Counted from the stretch's first letter, positions 33,739 to 42,268 are shown. The stretch: 42,314 nucleotides of DNA from Rhodobacteraceae bacterium HLUCCO07 (GCA_001314705.1 LJSU01000002.1:1-42314); one strand, 5' to 3'. Program-made: numbers and translations. Notes: a model not told the origin generated them from the sequence alone.

Positions 33739-33754
33739 ATTTATCACGATAAAT
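33739..33754. promoter_or_regulatory. Palindromic operator candidate ATTTATCACGATAAAT
   Basis: Perfect 7-bp arms (ATTTATC/GATAAAT) with a two-base centre lie 54 bp upstream of the M20 amidohydrolase start, an A/T-rich island in GC-rich DNA. The layout suits a GntR- or TetR-type repressor; none is encoded nearby. Confidence 0.5.
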
Positions 33755-33814
33755 CGCGCCCGCAGAACACACTTAACATTTCACCAAAGAGCGCATTTCG
33801 GAGCGAATCTCCGA

Positions 33815-35119
33815 TCAGATCCCCAACCGGTCACGCGTGGCATACCACATCATCGCCAAGGTGAGCAGCGGTGTGCGCAGTGCCGCACCGCCTAGAAACG
33901 GGCGCGTGGGGATACGCGACAAGACATCGAACCCGTCGCTTTCGCCTTCGATCACGCGGGCAAGGATTTGCCCCGCCTGCGTGGCACTGCCAACGCCATG
34001 CCCGGAATAGCCCGAGGCCGAAAGCACATTCGGCGCCACCCGCGCGATATAAGGAAGTCGACGCATGGTGATCGCCAATGTCCCGCCCCAAGTGTAATCA
34101 AAGGGAATATCCGCCAGATGCGGAAAGATCTCTGCCATCGGCTTGCGAACGGCCCGCTCAATGTTCGGGAAACGATAGCCATAGCTTTCGCCCCCGCCAA
34201 AGAGGAGCCGCTTGTCAGGGCTAAGGCGAAAGTAGTTGATCATAAATTTTGAATCTGCCACCGCGACGTCGCGAGAAAGCACCTTGTCCGCATCATCTCC
34301 AAGAGGCGGCGTCGCGGCGATGAAATTGTTGATCGGCATGACCCGCGCCGCGACCTTGCGATTCAGCCCACCCAGATAGCCATTGGCGGCCAGGATGACA
34401 TGTTCTGCCAGCACCTTGCCCGCCTCGGTGCGGATTTCGACCGGGCGCGAGCCCTCCTTGATCTCCTGCACATGGGTGCCTTCGTGAATGCGCACGCCCG
34501 CCGCCACGGCCGCCCTTGCAAGGCCCAGAGCGAAATTCAGCGGATGCAGGTGGGCCGCACCCATGTCCAGCGAACCACCCACATACTTGGGCGAGGGGCA
34601 AAGCGACCGCATCGCATCATGGTCGAGCGCCTTGATCTGCCCATATCCGTAATGGTCCCGCAAATGCGCGACATAGGCGTGCTCATGCTCCACCTCACGC
34701 TGCGAAAACACGGCATGTGCCACGCCGGGTTTCAGATCACAGTCAATCTCATGCTCGGCCACCAGCGCCTTGACCAATGCCTTGGCATCTTCGGCCAGGC
34801 TCCACAATTTGCGCGCGTCTTCAGGCCCGACCAGTTTTTCCAGCGTGAGCTGGTCCACCCGCTGACCCGACCCCAGCTGACCGCCATTGCGACCCGACGC
34901 TCCGAATCCCACCCGATGCGCCTCGAGAAGCACAACATCTCGCCCCGCCTTGGCCAGATGCAGAGCCGCCGAAAGACCGGTGAAGCCGCCACCGACGATA
35001 CAGACATCGGCGCGCGTTTCCCCTTCGAGCGCAGGAAACGGATCGCACCTATGCGCGGTGGCGGCGTACCAGCTTTGCGGATACTGCCCACGGCGATCAT
35101 TAGAAAACAGCAGGTTCAT
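33815..35119 (-). CDS. FAD-dependent oxidoreductase, gamma-glutamylputrescine oxidase type (PuuB-like)
   Basis: The 434-residue member of the DAO/glycine-oxidase family has the dinucleotide motif CIVGGGFTGLSAALHLAKAG at about 40-59 and FGASGRNGGQLGSGQ typical of the PuuB subgroup. PuuB oxidises gamma-glutamylputrescine to the aldehyde in putrescine breakdown. The C-terminal FAD contact SASGYSGHGVGSA is present. Its ATG overlaps the stop of the PuuA-like gene by four bases, and the pairing supports a role on a gamma-glutamylated amine. The aldehyde dehydrogenase PuuC and transaminase PuuE are not in the window, so other amines are possible. Confidence 0.85.
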   Translation of the reverse strand: MNLLFSNDRRGQYPQSWYAATAHRCDPFPALEGETRADVCIVGGGFTGLSAALHLAKAGRDVVLLEAHRVGFGASGRNGGQLGSGQRVDQLTLEKLVGPEDARKLWSLAEDAKALVKALVAEHEIDCDLKPGVAHAVFSQREVEHEHAYVAHLRDHYGYGQIKALDHDAMRSLCPSPKYVGGSLDMGAAHLHPLNFALGLARAAVAAGVRIHEGTHVQEIKEGSRPVEIRTEAGKVLAEHVILAANGYLGGLNRKVAARVMPINNFIAATPPLGDDADKVLSRDVAVADSKFMINYFRLSPDKRLLFGGGESYGYRFPNIERAVRKPMAEIFPHLADIPFDYTWGGTLAITMRRLPYIARVAPNVLSASGYSGHGVGSATQAGQILARVIEGESDGFDVLSRIPTRPFLGGAALRTPLLTLAMMWYATRDRLGI

Positions 35120-36477
35120 ACGTTCAGCAACAGGTGTTCCCGTTCCCAGGGCGAAATGACTTGAAGGAATTCCTCGTACTCGGTGCGCTTGACGATGGAA
35201 TAAACCCGAGCGAATTCAGGTCCCAGTATCTCGTGGAGCTTGTCCGCCGCGTCGAAGATATCCAGCGCCGCACCCATCTCGCGGGGGATATCCTCTTCCC
35301 CTTCATAGGCGTCACCCTTGAACTGCTTGTCGGGGCGTTCTTCTTCCAGCAAGCCGAGATAGCCACAGGCCAGACTTGCCGCGATACCGAGGTAAGGGTT
35401 GCAATCCATTCCTGCGAGACGGTTCTCGACGCGCCGTGATTCAGGCCCGGAAAGCGGTACGCGAATGCCCGTGGTTCGATTGTCACGACCCCATTCAAGG
35501 TTGATCGGCGCAGCGTGGTCACGCACATAGCGGCGATAGGAATTCACATAGGGCGCAATCATTGCAATGGCCGAGGGCAGATGGGTCTGCATCCCGGCGA
35601 TGAAATGGAAGAACGCGTCGGTTTCCCCGCCCTGTGGGCCGGAAAAGATGTTCTTGCCGGTGTCGACATCAAGCACCGAGTGGTGAATGTGCATGGCGCT
35701 GCCAGGTTCATCCGCGATGGGCTTGGCCATGAAGGTGGCATAGCAGTCGTGACGCATCGCCGCTTCGCGAATAAGGCGTTTGAAATAGAAAACCTCGTCC
35801 GCGAGCTTGACCGGGTTCCCATGTCGCAGGTTGATTTCGAGTTGCCCTGCCCCGCCCTCCTGGGTGATCCCGTCGATCTCGAACCCCTGTGCTTCCGCAA
35901 AGTCGTAAATGTCGTCGATTACCGGCCCGAACTCGTCGACGGCAGTCATTGAGTAGGCTTGCCGTGCGGCAGCCGGGCGGCCGGAGCGGCCCATCATCGG
36001 CTTGATCGCCTTGGCCGGATCGAGATTGCGCGCCACCAGGAAAAACTCCATCTCGGGCGCAACGACCGGTTTCCAGCCCTTCTCATGGTAAAGATCGACC
36101 ACCCGCTTGAGCACGTTGCGTGGGGAATAGGGAATCGGATTGTTCTTGCGGTCATAAGCGTCATGGATGACCTGAAGCGTCCAATCGCCGGTCCAGGGCG
36201 CGGCGGTGGCGGTGGACATGTCCGGCTTGAGGATCATGTCGCGCTCGATGAACCCCTCGTCCCCGGCCGCCTCACCCCAATCACCCGTAATCGTTTGGTA
36301 AAATATGGAATCAGGCAGATGGAAATAGGTTTGACGCGCGAATTTCGACGCCGGAACGGCCTTGCCGCGGGCGATGCCGGGAAGGTCGGCGATAATGCAT
36401 TCCACCTCGTCGAGCCTGCGGCCTTCGAGGAAGTCCTGCGCAGCCTCGGGCAGGGTCTTGATCCAGTCGGCGGTCAT
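35116..36477 (-). CDS. Glutamine synthetase family ligase, gamma-glutamylputrescine synthetase type (PuuA-like)
   Basis: This 453-residue protein has the GS beta-grasp and catalytic domains but is not a housekeeping GlnA. Catalytic-domain motifs include VVAPEMEFFLVARNLD, EGGAGQLEINLRHGNPV, MHIHHSVLD and the arginine-containing NRTTGIRVPLSGPESRRVENRLAG. PuuA-type enzymes join glutamate to putrescine or another amine with ATP. The gene is coupled by four-base overlaps to the amidotransferase before it and to puuB after it. Both sides support a glutamylated-amine pathway. Confidence 0.88.
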   Translation of the reverse strand: MTADWIKTLPEAAQDFLEGRRLDEVECIIADLPGIARGKAVPASKFARQTYFHLPDSIFYQTITGDWGEAAGDEGFIERDMILKPDMSTATAAPWTGDWTLQVIHDAYDRKNNPIPYSPRNVLKRVVDLYHEKGWKPVVAPEMEFFLVARNLDPAKAIKPMMGRSGRPAAARQAYSMTAVDEFGPVIDDIYDFAEAQGFEIDGITQEGGAGQLEINLRHGNPVKLADEVFYFKRLIREAAMRHDCYATFMAKPIADEPGSAMHIHHSVLDVDTGKNIFSGPQGGETDAFFHFIAGMQTHLPSAIAMIAPYVNSYRRYVRDHAAPINLEWGRDNRTTGIRVPLSGPESRRVENRLAGMDCNPYLGIAASLACGYLGLLEEERPDKQFKGDAYEGEEDIPREMGAALDIFDAADKLHEILGPEFARVYSIVKRTEYEEFLQVISPWEREHLLLNV

Positions 36478-37154
36478 TTCTCTTTCCTGTTCAAGTGCTT
36501 GACCATCATTTGCGCGAACGTCGCGCTGTCGTTTGGCTGGTCGAGAGTCGCTTTGGCGGTATCAATCAGCTCCGGCGGGACCACACCGGGGGCACGATGG
36601 CGCAGAAGCGCATCGATCATTGCTGCTGAAAATTCGGGATGTGGTTGAATTGTCAGGATATTGTCACCGATCATCATGGCGGCGTTGGCGCAGAAGTCGC
36701 TCGAGCCGATCACCTTGGCGTCGGGCGGCGGTTCCACCACCTGATCCTGGTGCCAGGCGTTGAGGCGCATCGGCTTGCCCTCGATGTCGTATTCCTGCGA
36801 CCCGACCGACCAACCCCCTTGATATTTCTCGACTTTTCCGCCCAGCGCCTGGGCGATGACCTGATGGCCGAAGCACACGCCGATCAGCGGCTGGCCGGCG
36901 TCGCGGATGGTGCGGATCAACTCTTCGAGGGGGGGGATCCAGTCGTGGTCTTCGTAGGCGCCGTGTTTGGAGCCGGTGATGAGCCATGCATCTGCCGCCT
37001 CCGGGCCGTCGGGAAACTGTCCATCTACCACAGAATATGTAATGAATTCATAACCTTGTCCGTCCAGAAGGCGGCGAAACATGGCGTCGTAGTCGCCGAG
37101 CTCGTCCAGGACGACCTCGGGCGCGTGGCCGGTTTGCAGGATGCCGATTTTCAC
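36474..37154 (-). CDS. Class I glutamine amidotransferase (GATase1) family protein
   Basis: The 226-residue protein resembles the GMP-synthase-type amidotransferase domain (COG0518). The triad is complete: Cys94 in IGVCFGHQ, His172 and Glu174 in IQPHPEF. In the puu pathway PuuD hydrolyses gamma-glutamyl-GABA, and this gene's position directly before the PuuA-like gene suggests an analogous glutamyl-hydrolase role, although the sequence type differs from classical PuuD. A TTTGATCAAG operator-like site lies 14 bases upstream of the ATG, so an internal promoter is likely. Confidence 0.82.
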   Translation of the reverse strand: MKIGILQTGHAPEVVLDELGDYDAMFRRLLDGQGYEFITYSVVDGQFPDGPEAADAWLITGSKHGAYEDHDWIPPLEELIRTIRDAGQPLIGVCFGHQVIAQALGGKVEKYQGGWSVGSQEYDIEGKPMRLNAWHQDQVVEPPPDAKVIGSSDFCANAAMMIGDNILTIQPHPEFSAAMIDALLRHRAPGVVPPELIDTAKATLDQPNDSATFAQMMVKHLNRKEK

Positions 37155-37165
37155 GTCTTGCTCCG

Positions 37166-37179
37166 AATTTGATCAAGTT
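37166..37179. promoter_or_regulatory. Operator-like site AATTTGATCAAGTT
   Basis: This near-palindrome around TTGATCAA lies in the 50-bp gap before the amidotransferase gene and shares 12 of 14 bases with the site at 38539-38552 before the first GS-like gene. Two matching sites at the two non-overlapping gene starts of this cluster suggest a common regulator, perhaps PuuR-like. Confidence 0.55.
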
Positions 37180-37204
37180 TCAAAACGGTCTTGCGCCCGT
37201 GGCG

Positions 37205-38521
37205 TCAGACCGTCTCGAGATAGGTTTTCCACTGGTCCTCGGGCGCGATCGCCTTCATTCCCTCGAGTTCCTGGCGCTTGGTATAGCACAGGTTCGACAC
37301 GAGGTCTCGGGGCAGGATGCGGGCGATGCGGTCATCCGTCTCAAAGGCCGAAATCGCGCTCAGCCAGTCCGGGGCGAGCCCGGGCAGGTCGAGGTCATAG
37401 GCATTGCCGGTGATCGGTGCGGGCGGGTCCGCCGCGTCCTCGATCCCGGTGAGCGCCCCGCCGAGAATGACCGCCAGCGCCAGATAGGGGTTGATGTCGC
37501 CACCCGCCACCCGGTGCTCGATCCGGCGCGCGACCGGCGGTCCCGAAGGCACCCGGATCGCCGCGGTGCGGTTGTCATAGGCCCAGGCCGCACCGGTGGG
37601 CGCATGTGCCCCCGGTTCGAGCCGCGCATAGGAATTAGCATGCGGCGCAAAGATCAGCGTCGCACCATGCATCGCCGCGAGACTGCCGGCAATCGCATGC
37701 TGCAGGAGCGCGCTGCCCTCGGGCCCGCCATTGTCGAAAATGTTGCGCCCCTCGGCGTCGAGCACCGAGAAATGGACATGCATTCCCGAGCCGGCATCAC
37801 CCGCGAACGGTTTCGCCATGAACGTCGCCGCCATTCCGTGCTTGCGCGCCAAGCCTTTGACAAGGCTTTTGAAAAGCCAGGCATTGTCAGCCGCGCGCAT
37901 GGCCTCGCAATGGCGCAGATCAATCTCGAACTGGCCGAGGCCGGCTTCGGAGATCGCCGATTGGGCGGGAATGTCCATCGCCTCGCACGCCTCGTAAAGC
38001 GCGGTAAACCAGTCGTCGAAGGCATCGAGTTGCCTGAGCGAAAGGATTGCCTGCCCATGCAGCGGGCGCCCCGAAAGCGGGTTGATCGGCGGGGCCAGCC
38101 GGGTTTCGCCATCATCGACCAGATAGAACTCCATCTCGGTCGCGGCCTGCACCGTCCAGCCGCGTTCGGCATAGCGCGCCAGCACGCCGGCCAGCGCATG
38201 GCGCGGATCGCCGGCAAAGGGTGTGCCGTCGTCATGGAACATCCACATCGGGACAAGCGCGCTGGGGCTGTTCAGCCACGGCATCGGCAGCGGCCCGCGT
38301 TCGGTCGGCAACAGGACCCCGTCGGCGTCGCCAGTCTCGAACACCAGCGGGCTATCCTTGATGTCGGCGCCCCAGACGTCGACATTGAGCACCGAATAGG
38401 GCATCCGCACCCCGTCGGTTTCCAGCTTTTCCGCAGCCTGGGACGGCAGGCGCTTGCCGCGCACCTGACCATTGAGATCAGCCGCACCGACGCGGAAGGT
38501 TTGCAGATGTCTGAGGTCCAT
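37205..38521 (-). CDS. Glutamine synthetase family ligase, second paralogue
   Basis: This 438-residue GS-family protein is clearly distinct from its neighbour at 35116. It keeps the catalytic pattern (ATEMEFYLVDDGE, SEAGLGQFEIDLRHC, GMHVHFSVLD, NRTAAIRVPSGPPVARRIEHR) but its N-terminal beta-grasp part is divergent. Probably a gamma-glutamyl-amine ligase with a different amine from the PuuA-like enzyme; the substrate cannot be deduced. It is first in the leftward cluster, 50 bp before the amidotransferase, with an operator-like site 18 bp upstream of its start. Confidence 0.85.
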   Translation of the reverse strand: MDLRHLQTFRVGAADLNGQVRGKRLPSQAAEKLETDGVRMPYSVLNVDVWGADIKDSPLVFETGDADGVLLPTERGPLPMPWLNSPSALVPMWMFHDDGTPFAGDPRHALAGVLARYAERGWTVQAATEMEFYLVDDGETRLAPPINPLSGRPLHGQAILSLRQLDAFDDWFTALYEACEAMDIPAQSAISEAGLGQFEIDLRHCEAMRAADNAWLFKSLVKGLARKHGMAATFMAKPFAGDAGSGMHVHFSVLDAEGRNIFDNGGPEGSALLQHAIAGSLAAMHGATLIFAPHANSYARLEPGAHAPTGAAWAYDNRTAAIRVPSGPPVARRIEHRVAGGDINPYLALAVILGGALTGIEDAADPPAPITGNAYDLDLPGLAPDWLSAISAFETDDRIARILPRDLVSNLCYTKRQELEGMKAIAPEDQWKTYLETV

Positions 38522-38538
38522 GATGGGCTCGCCTGGGT

Positions 38539-38552
38539 AATTTGATCAAAAT
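38539..38552. promoter_or_regulatory. Operator-like site AATTTGATCAAAAT
   Basis: The perfect palindrome TTTGATCAAA (38541-38550) with A/T flanks lies 18 bp upstream of the first GS-like gene. See the matching site at 37166. It is the likely control site of the puu-like cluster. Confidence 0.6.
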
Positions 38553-38648
38553 ATCTGCGTCTCGTTCGAAAAAGTCCAGTGCTTTCCTGTGATCAAAGGT
38601 TAACGCCGCAAAAGCGCGAAAATCAGGGGGGTGATTTGCGTATGACTC

Positions 38649-38671
38649 CCGGCTGCCGCCCGGCTGCCGGG
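38649..38671 (+). repeat. Short dispersed repeat, copy B
   Basis: The 23-mer beginning CCGGCTGCCGCCCGGC matches the reverse-strand copy at 17318-17340 at 22 of 23 positions. It lies in a 438-bp intergenic region (38522-38959) that holds no convincing gene, with GTTAAC nearby at 38694. Confidence 0.5.
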
Positions 38672-38780
38672 TGACTCAGCCATTCGTTAACCGCGCGAAA
38701 GGTTAATGCGGCGTGCGCGCGATCCAATTCAACCCCGCCCGGAACGGCGGCGAAGCCGCCCTGGCAGCACACCATTGCCC

Positions 38781-38828
38781 GGCAGGCGATTTTTCGCAGA
38801 AAAATCTGCCGAGAGGGGGCCGCCCCCT
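38781..38828. other. Two adjacent hairpins in intergenic DNA
   Basis: GATTTTTC (38788-38795) pairs with GAAAAATC (38799-38806), flanked by GGCA/TGCC. Just after it AGGGGG (38814-38819) pairs with CCCCCT (38823-38828). They lie in the gap downstream of the leftward retropepsin gene and may end its transcript or be an extragenic palindromic element. Confidence 0.4.
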
Positions 38829-38959
38829 GGCCGGGTGCTTTCGAAGGGTTGCGCGTCACCCGAAGCAGGGGAATACGTTGCGAGATAAAGCGCCCTGCGC
38901 CAATGTTGCGAGCACCCGACCGCGGCCCTGTGCTGTCCTCTCGTCGGGCCCCGTCCATC

Positions 38960-39538
38960 TCAGCGCGTCAGCGTCAGTGACCCGTCCGTGATCTCGATCT
39001 TCGAGTAGCGGTTGAGATAGCGCATCCCCAGGAGCGAACCCGACATGTCGCCATCGTTGACATAGGCCATGACACGGTCGTCCCTGATCGCACCGATGCC
39101 GATACTGTCGAGCCGCACCGGCGCGGTACGCACTTCGCCATTGGCGGTAAAGGCACGCCCGACATAGGAAAGGCTTTCGGTATCTATGCCCGCGCTCTGC
39201 GCGTCCTCGCGGCTGAGCACGATTTCGGTGGCGCCTGTATCGACGGTAAAGCGGACCGGGCTGCCGTTCACCTCGGCGGTGACATAGTAGTGCCCGTCGC
39301 GGTCGCGCGGCAGGGTGATCACGCCCTGATCGGCAATGACCGATTGCTGCGGGACGACGGCTTGCCGGATGTCGTCCCAAAGCGCGACCACGGCGAGTGC
39401 CGCGGCAAAGATCAGGCCCCAGACCAGCGCCTGCTGCACCATCTTGCCCAGCCGCGCACGGTTGTTGGCGAAGAACCACAGCAGGATCGCCGAGAGCAGC
39501 AGGACCAGGTAGGTAAGCGAGGCGGGATCGTTCGACAT
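38960..39538 (-). CDS. Membrane-anchored retropepsin-like aspartic protease (TIGR02281 family)
   Basis: The 192-residue protein has two N-terminal transmembrane segments (about 8-25 and 36-54). They are followed by a single-domain retroviral-type aspartic protease fold with the catalytic motif FTVDTGATEIVLS (Asp100). A matching C-terminal flap/strand region GSLLGMRYLNRYSKIEI is present. Such proteins act as dimers and are widespread in alphaproteobacteria; substrates are mostly unknown. The protease domain is probably periplasmic. It is 17 bp after the marC-like gene and may be cotranscribed with it. Confidence 0.85.
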   Translation of the reverse strand: MSNDPASLTYLVLLLSAILLWFFANNRARLGKMVQQALVWGLIFAAALAVVALWDDIRQAVVPQQSVIADQGVITLPRDRDGHYYVTAEVNGSPVRFTVDTGATEIVLSREDAQSAGIDTESLSYVGRAFTANGEVRTAPVRLDSIGIGAIRDDRVMAYVNDGDMSGSLLGMRYLNRYSKIEITDGSLTLTR

Positions 39539-39555
39539 GGATCACATATAAGGAC

Positions 39556-40185
39556 TCAGGCCCCGCCGGCAAAGCCGAACTCACGCAGCCCGTCAAGAAT
39601 GAACTGCACCGAAAGCGCGGCCAGAAGCATGCCAAGCAACCGGGTGGTGACATTGATGCCGGTCTTGCCCAGCGCGCGTTCCAGGTAGCCCGAGAGCAGG
39701 AAGAACAGCAGCGCGAGGAAAAGCACCGCCGCGACCATGCCGATCACGAGCGCCAGCCCCAGCACACCCGGTTTCTGGCCTGCCAGCAGGATGACCGAGG
39801 CGATGGCCCCCGGGCCGGCGATAAGCGGGATGGCCAGCGGAAAGACCGAGGGGTCGGGGGCCTCGTCCTCTTCCTCGACCTGGCCTGCGCGGCGTTTCGT
39901 GCGGCGTTCGAACAGCATGTCGAGCGCGGTAAGGAACAGCAGCGCCCCGCCAGCCACCCGGAACGCGGGCATGGAGATGCCGACGAAGCCCAGAACCGCC
40001 TCGCCGAAGACCGTAAAGGCGGCGAGGATCGCGAAGCCGATGACGCAGGCGCGGATGCCGATGGCGCGGCGGCGCGGCGCGCCCTGGGTCAGCGCGATGA
40101 AGAGCGGGGTCAGGCCGATCGGGTCGATCACCACGAACAGCGTGACGAAAGCGGTGACGAGAAAGGCGGTGTCGATCAGCTCCAT
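39556..40185 (-). CDS. MarC family integral membrane protein
   Basis: This 209-residue protein has about six transmembrane helices and the MarC (UPF0056) pattern, with DPIGLTPLFIALTQG near the start, LDMLFERRTKRR and FPLAIPLIAGPGAIASVILL in the centre. MarC was once linked to multiple antibiotic resistance, but that role was not upheld; the function is unknown. The ATG at 40185 is chosen over a TTG two codons upstream. A large imperfect hairpin lies in the 138 bp between it and the ABC-F gene. Confidence 0.88.
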   Translation of the reverse strand: MELIDTAFLVTAFVTLFVVIDPIGLTPLFIALTQGAPRRRAIGIRACVIGFAILAAFTVFGEAVLGFVGISMPAFRVAGGALLFLTALDMLFERRTKRRAGQVEEEDEAPDPSVFPLAIPLIAGPGAIASVILLAGQKPGVLGLALVIGMVAAVLFLALLFFLLSGYLERALGKTGINVTTRLLGMLLAALSVQFILDGLREFGFAGGA

Positions 40186-40230
40186 GGCCAAGCGTTACGG
40201 CAGCGGCGCGCGGCGCGCAATACCAGGGCT

Positions 40231-40319
40231 TTTCAGGTTTACACGAAAACAATTGGATCGAAACGCGCGTTCGACCGAAGGGAGAGGCAGCGCGTTTTCG
40301 ATTCCGTTGAAACCTGAAA
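40231..40319. other. Long imperfect inverted repeat
   Basis: TTTCAGGTTT (40231-40240) pairs with AAACCTGAAA (40310-40319), and inside it ATCGAAACGCGC (40257-40268) pairs with GCGCGTTTTCGAT (40290-40302) with one bulge. The nested stems occupy most of the gap after the ABC-F stop codon. It could be a terminator or processing stem, or an sRNA-like structure. Confidence 0.5.
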
Positions 40320-40323
40320 CGCT

Positions 40324-42162
40324 TTAGCCCTCGGCCGATTCGAGCTTTTCCAGCGCCGTCATCCACAGGGTTTCGGCGCGCTCCAGCCCCTCCATCACCT
40401 CGGCGTATTTCTTTTGCCAGACGGCGGCCTCGGCCGGGTTCTCGTAAAGCTCGGGGTTGGCCAGCTTTTTCGCCAGCCGGTCGCGCATCTCGTTGAGCTT
40501 GTTCACGCGGGCCTCGCATTTGCGCGCATCCGAGCGCAGGGCGAGGATGGCGTCGCGCGAGGGGCGCTTGGGTTTCTCGGGTTTCGGCTTCTCGGGCTTG
40601 TCGGGTTTGGGCGGCGACAGCAGCATCTGGCGATAGCTCTCGAGATCGCCCTCGTAGGGCGCGACGCGCCCGCCCTGAACCAGCCAGAGCCGGTCGGCCA
40701 CGAGCGACAGAAGGTGCATGTCGTGGCTCACGAGAATGACCGCGCCGGTATAGGCGGTCAGCGCCTCGACAAGCGCCTCGCGGCTTTCGATGTCGAGGTG
40801 GTTGGTCGGTTCGTCGAGGATGAGCAGATGCGGCGCGTCGAGCGTGGCCAGCATGAGCGAAAGTCGCGCCTTCTGCCCGCCCGAAAGCTGGCCCACCAGC
40901 GTTTCGGCCTGTTGCGCGCCGATGCCGAAGCCGCCCAGCCGCGCGCGCAGCCTTGCCGGGGTTTCGCCGGGGCGCTGGCGGCGGATGTGGTCGAGCGGTG
41001 TTTCGTCGACATGCAGCTCCTCGACCTGGTGCTGGGCGAAGAAGCCGACGCGCAGCTTGGCGGCCGTGGTCATCTTGCCCGACATGAGCGGCAGGCGTGC
41101 CGAAAGGAGTTTCGAGAGGGTCGATTTGCCCTCACCGTTGCGGCCCAGAAGGGCGATGCGGTCGTCCTGGTCGATCCTGAGATCGAGATGCGAGAGCACC
41201 GGCACCCCGTCATAGCCGACCGATCCGCCCTCGACCCGAATGATCGGGGGCGAAAGCTCCTCGGGGGCGGGGAAGGTGAAGGCGCGCAAGGCGGCCTCTT
41301 GCGGGGCGGTGATCGGTTTCATCCGCGCCAGCGCCTTGAGGCGCGATTGCGCCTGTTTCGCCTTGTCGGCCTTGTAGCGGAAACGGTCGACATAGGATTG
41401 CAGATGCGCGCGGCGCGCCGCCTGCTTCTTGGCCTCGGATTCCTGCGCCATGAGCCGCGCCGCGCGGGTATCGGCAAAGGCATCGTAATTGCCCTGGTAG
41501 AAGGTCAGCTTGCGATCCTCCAGGTGCAGGATCGCGCCCACGGCGCGATTGAGGAGCCCGCGATCATGGCTCACGATGATGACCGTGTGCGGATAGCGCG
41601 CGAGGTAGCTTTCGAGCCAGAGCGCGCCTTCGAGGTCGAGATAGTTGGTCGGCTCGTCGAGGAGCAGCAGATCAGGCGCGGCAAAGAGCACCGCGGCCAG
41701 CGCCACCCGCATCCGCCAGCCGCCCGAGAAGGCGCTGCAGGGCTGCTGCATTTCCCCGGGCGTGAAGCCCAGCCCGCGCAGGATCGACGAGGCGCGCGCC
41801 TCGGCCGACCATGCGTCGATATCGGCGAGCCGGGTCTGGACCTCGGCGATGCGGTGCGCGTCCTGGCTTTGCTCGGCCATCAGCTCGGCGCGCTCGGTAT
41901 CGGCGGCCAGAACGGTGTCGATGAGGCTCACCTCGTTGCCCGGCACCTCCTGCGCCACCCCGCCGATGCGGGCGCGCGGCGGCAGGGTGATCGTGCCGGT
42001 CTCCAGCGCCAATTCGCCCCGAATGAGGCGAAACAGCGTCGTCTTGCCGGTGCCGTTGCGCCCGACAAGTCCCACCTTGTGCCCGGTGGGAATGGTGGCG
42101 CTGGCATGCTCGAAGAGCGGGTGACCGGCCACGGAATAGGAGATGTCGGAAAGCACGAGCAT
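40324..42162 (-). CDS. ABC-F family ATPase (ribosome-associated type)
   Basis: This 612-residue protein has two ABC domains and no membrane part. Domain 1: Walker A GLVGRNGTGKTT, signature FSGGWRMRVALAA, Walker B LLLLDEPTNYLDLEG. A linker rich in Lys/Arg/Ala (about 240-285, RFRYKADKAKQAQSRLKAL) follows, then domain 2: Walker A LLGRNGEGKST, signature LSGGQKARLSLML, Walker B LLILDEPTNHLD. The C-terminal region has a Pro/Lys repeat (KPDKPEKPKPEKPK) and a coiled coil. The layout matches the YheS/Uup branch of ABC-F translation factors, which act in the ribosomal E site. Resistance is not implied. Confidence 0.92.
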   Translation of the reverse strand: MLVLSDISYSVAGHPLFEHASATIPTGHKVGLVGRNGTGKTTLFRLIRGELALETGTITLPPRARIGGVAQEVPGNEVSLIDTVLAADTERAELMAEQSQDAHRIAEVQTRLADIDAWSAEARASSILRGLGFTPGEMQQPCSAFSGGWRMRVALAAVLFAAPDLLLLDEPTNYLDLEGALWLESYLARYPHTVIIVSHDRGLLNRAVGAILHLEDRKLTFYQGNYDAFADTRAARLMAQESEAKKQAARRAHLQSYVDRFRYKADKAKQAQSRLKALARMKPITAPQEAALRAFTFPAPEELSPPIIRVEGGSVGYDGVPVLSHLDLRIDQDDRIALLGRNGEGKSTLSKLLSARLPLMSGKMTTAAKLRVGFFAQHQVEELHVDETPLDHIRRQRPGETPARLRARLGGFGIGAQQAETLVGQLSGGQKARLSLMLATLDAPHLLILDEPTNHLDIESREALVEALTAYTGAVILVSHDMHLLSLVADRLWLVQGGRVAPYEGDLESYRQMLLSPPKPDKPEKPKPEKPKRPSRDAILALRSDARKCEARVNKLNEMRDRLAKKLANPELYENPAEAAVWQKKYAEVMEGLERAETLWMTALEKLESAEG

Positions 42163-42268
42163 GGCCGGGCATTGCCAGAGGGGCGCGGGGGTGTCAATCG
42201 CCGCTTGGGTCGGGGCGGTGGCGGCGCCCGTGATGGTGGGAGGTTGGGCAAAGCGGGCCGCTCCGCGG

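Noticed and set aside
38623..38958. A 111-residue minus-strand frame after the retropepsin gene
   Set aside because: It runs through hairpins and a dispersed repeat, has no ribosome site or motif, and sits in an intergenic region.
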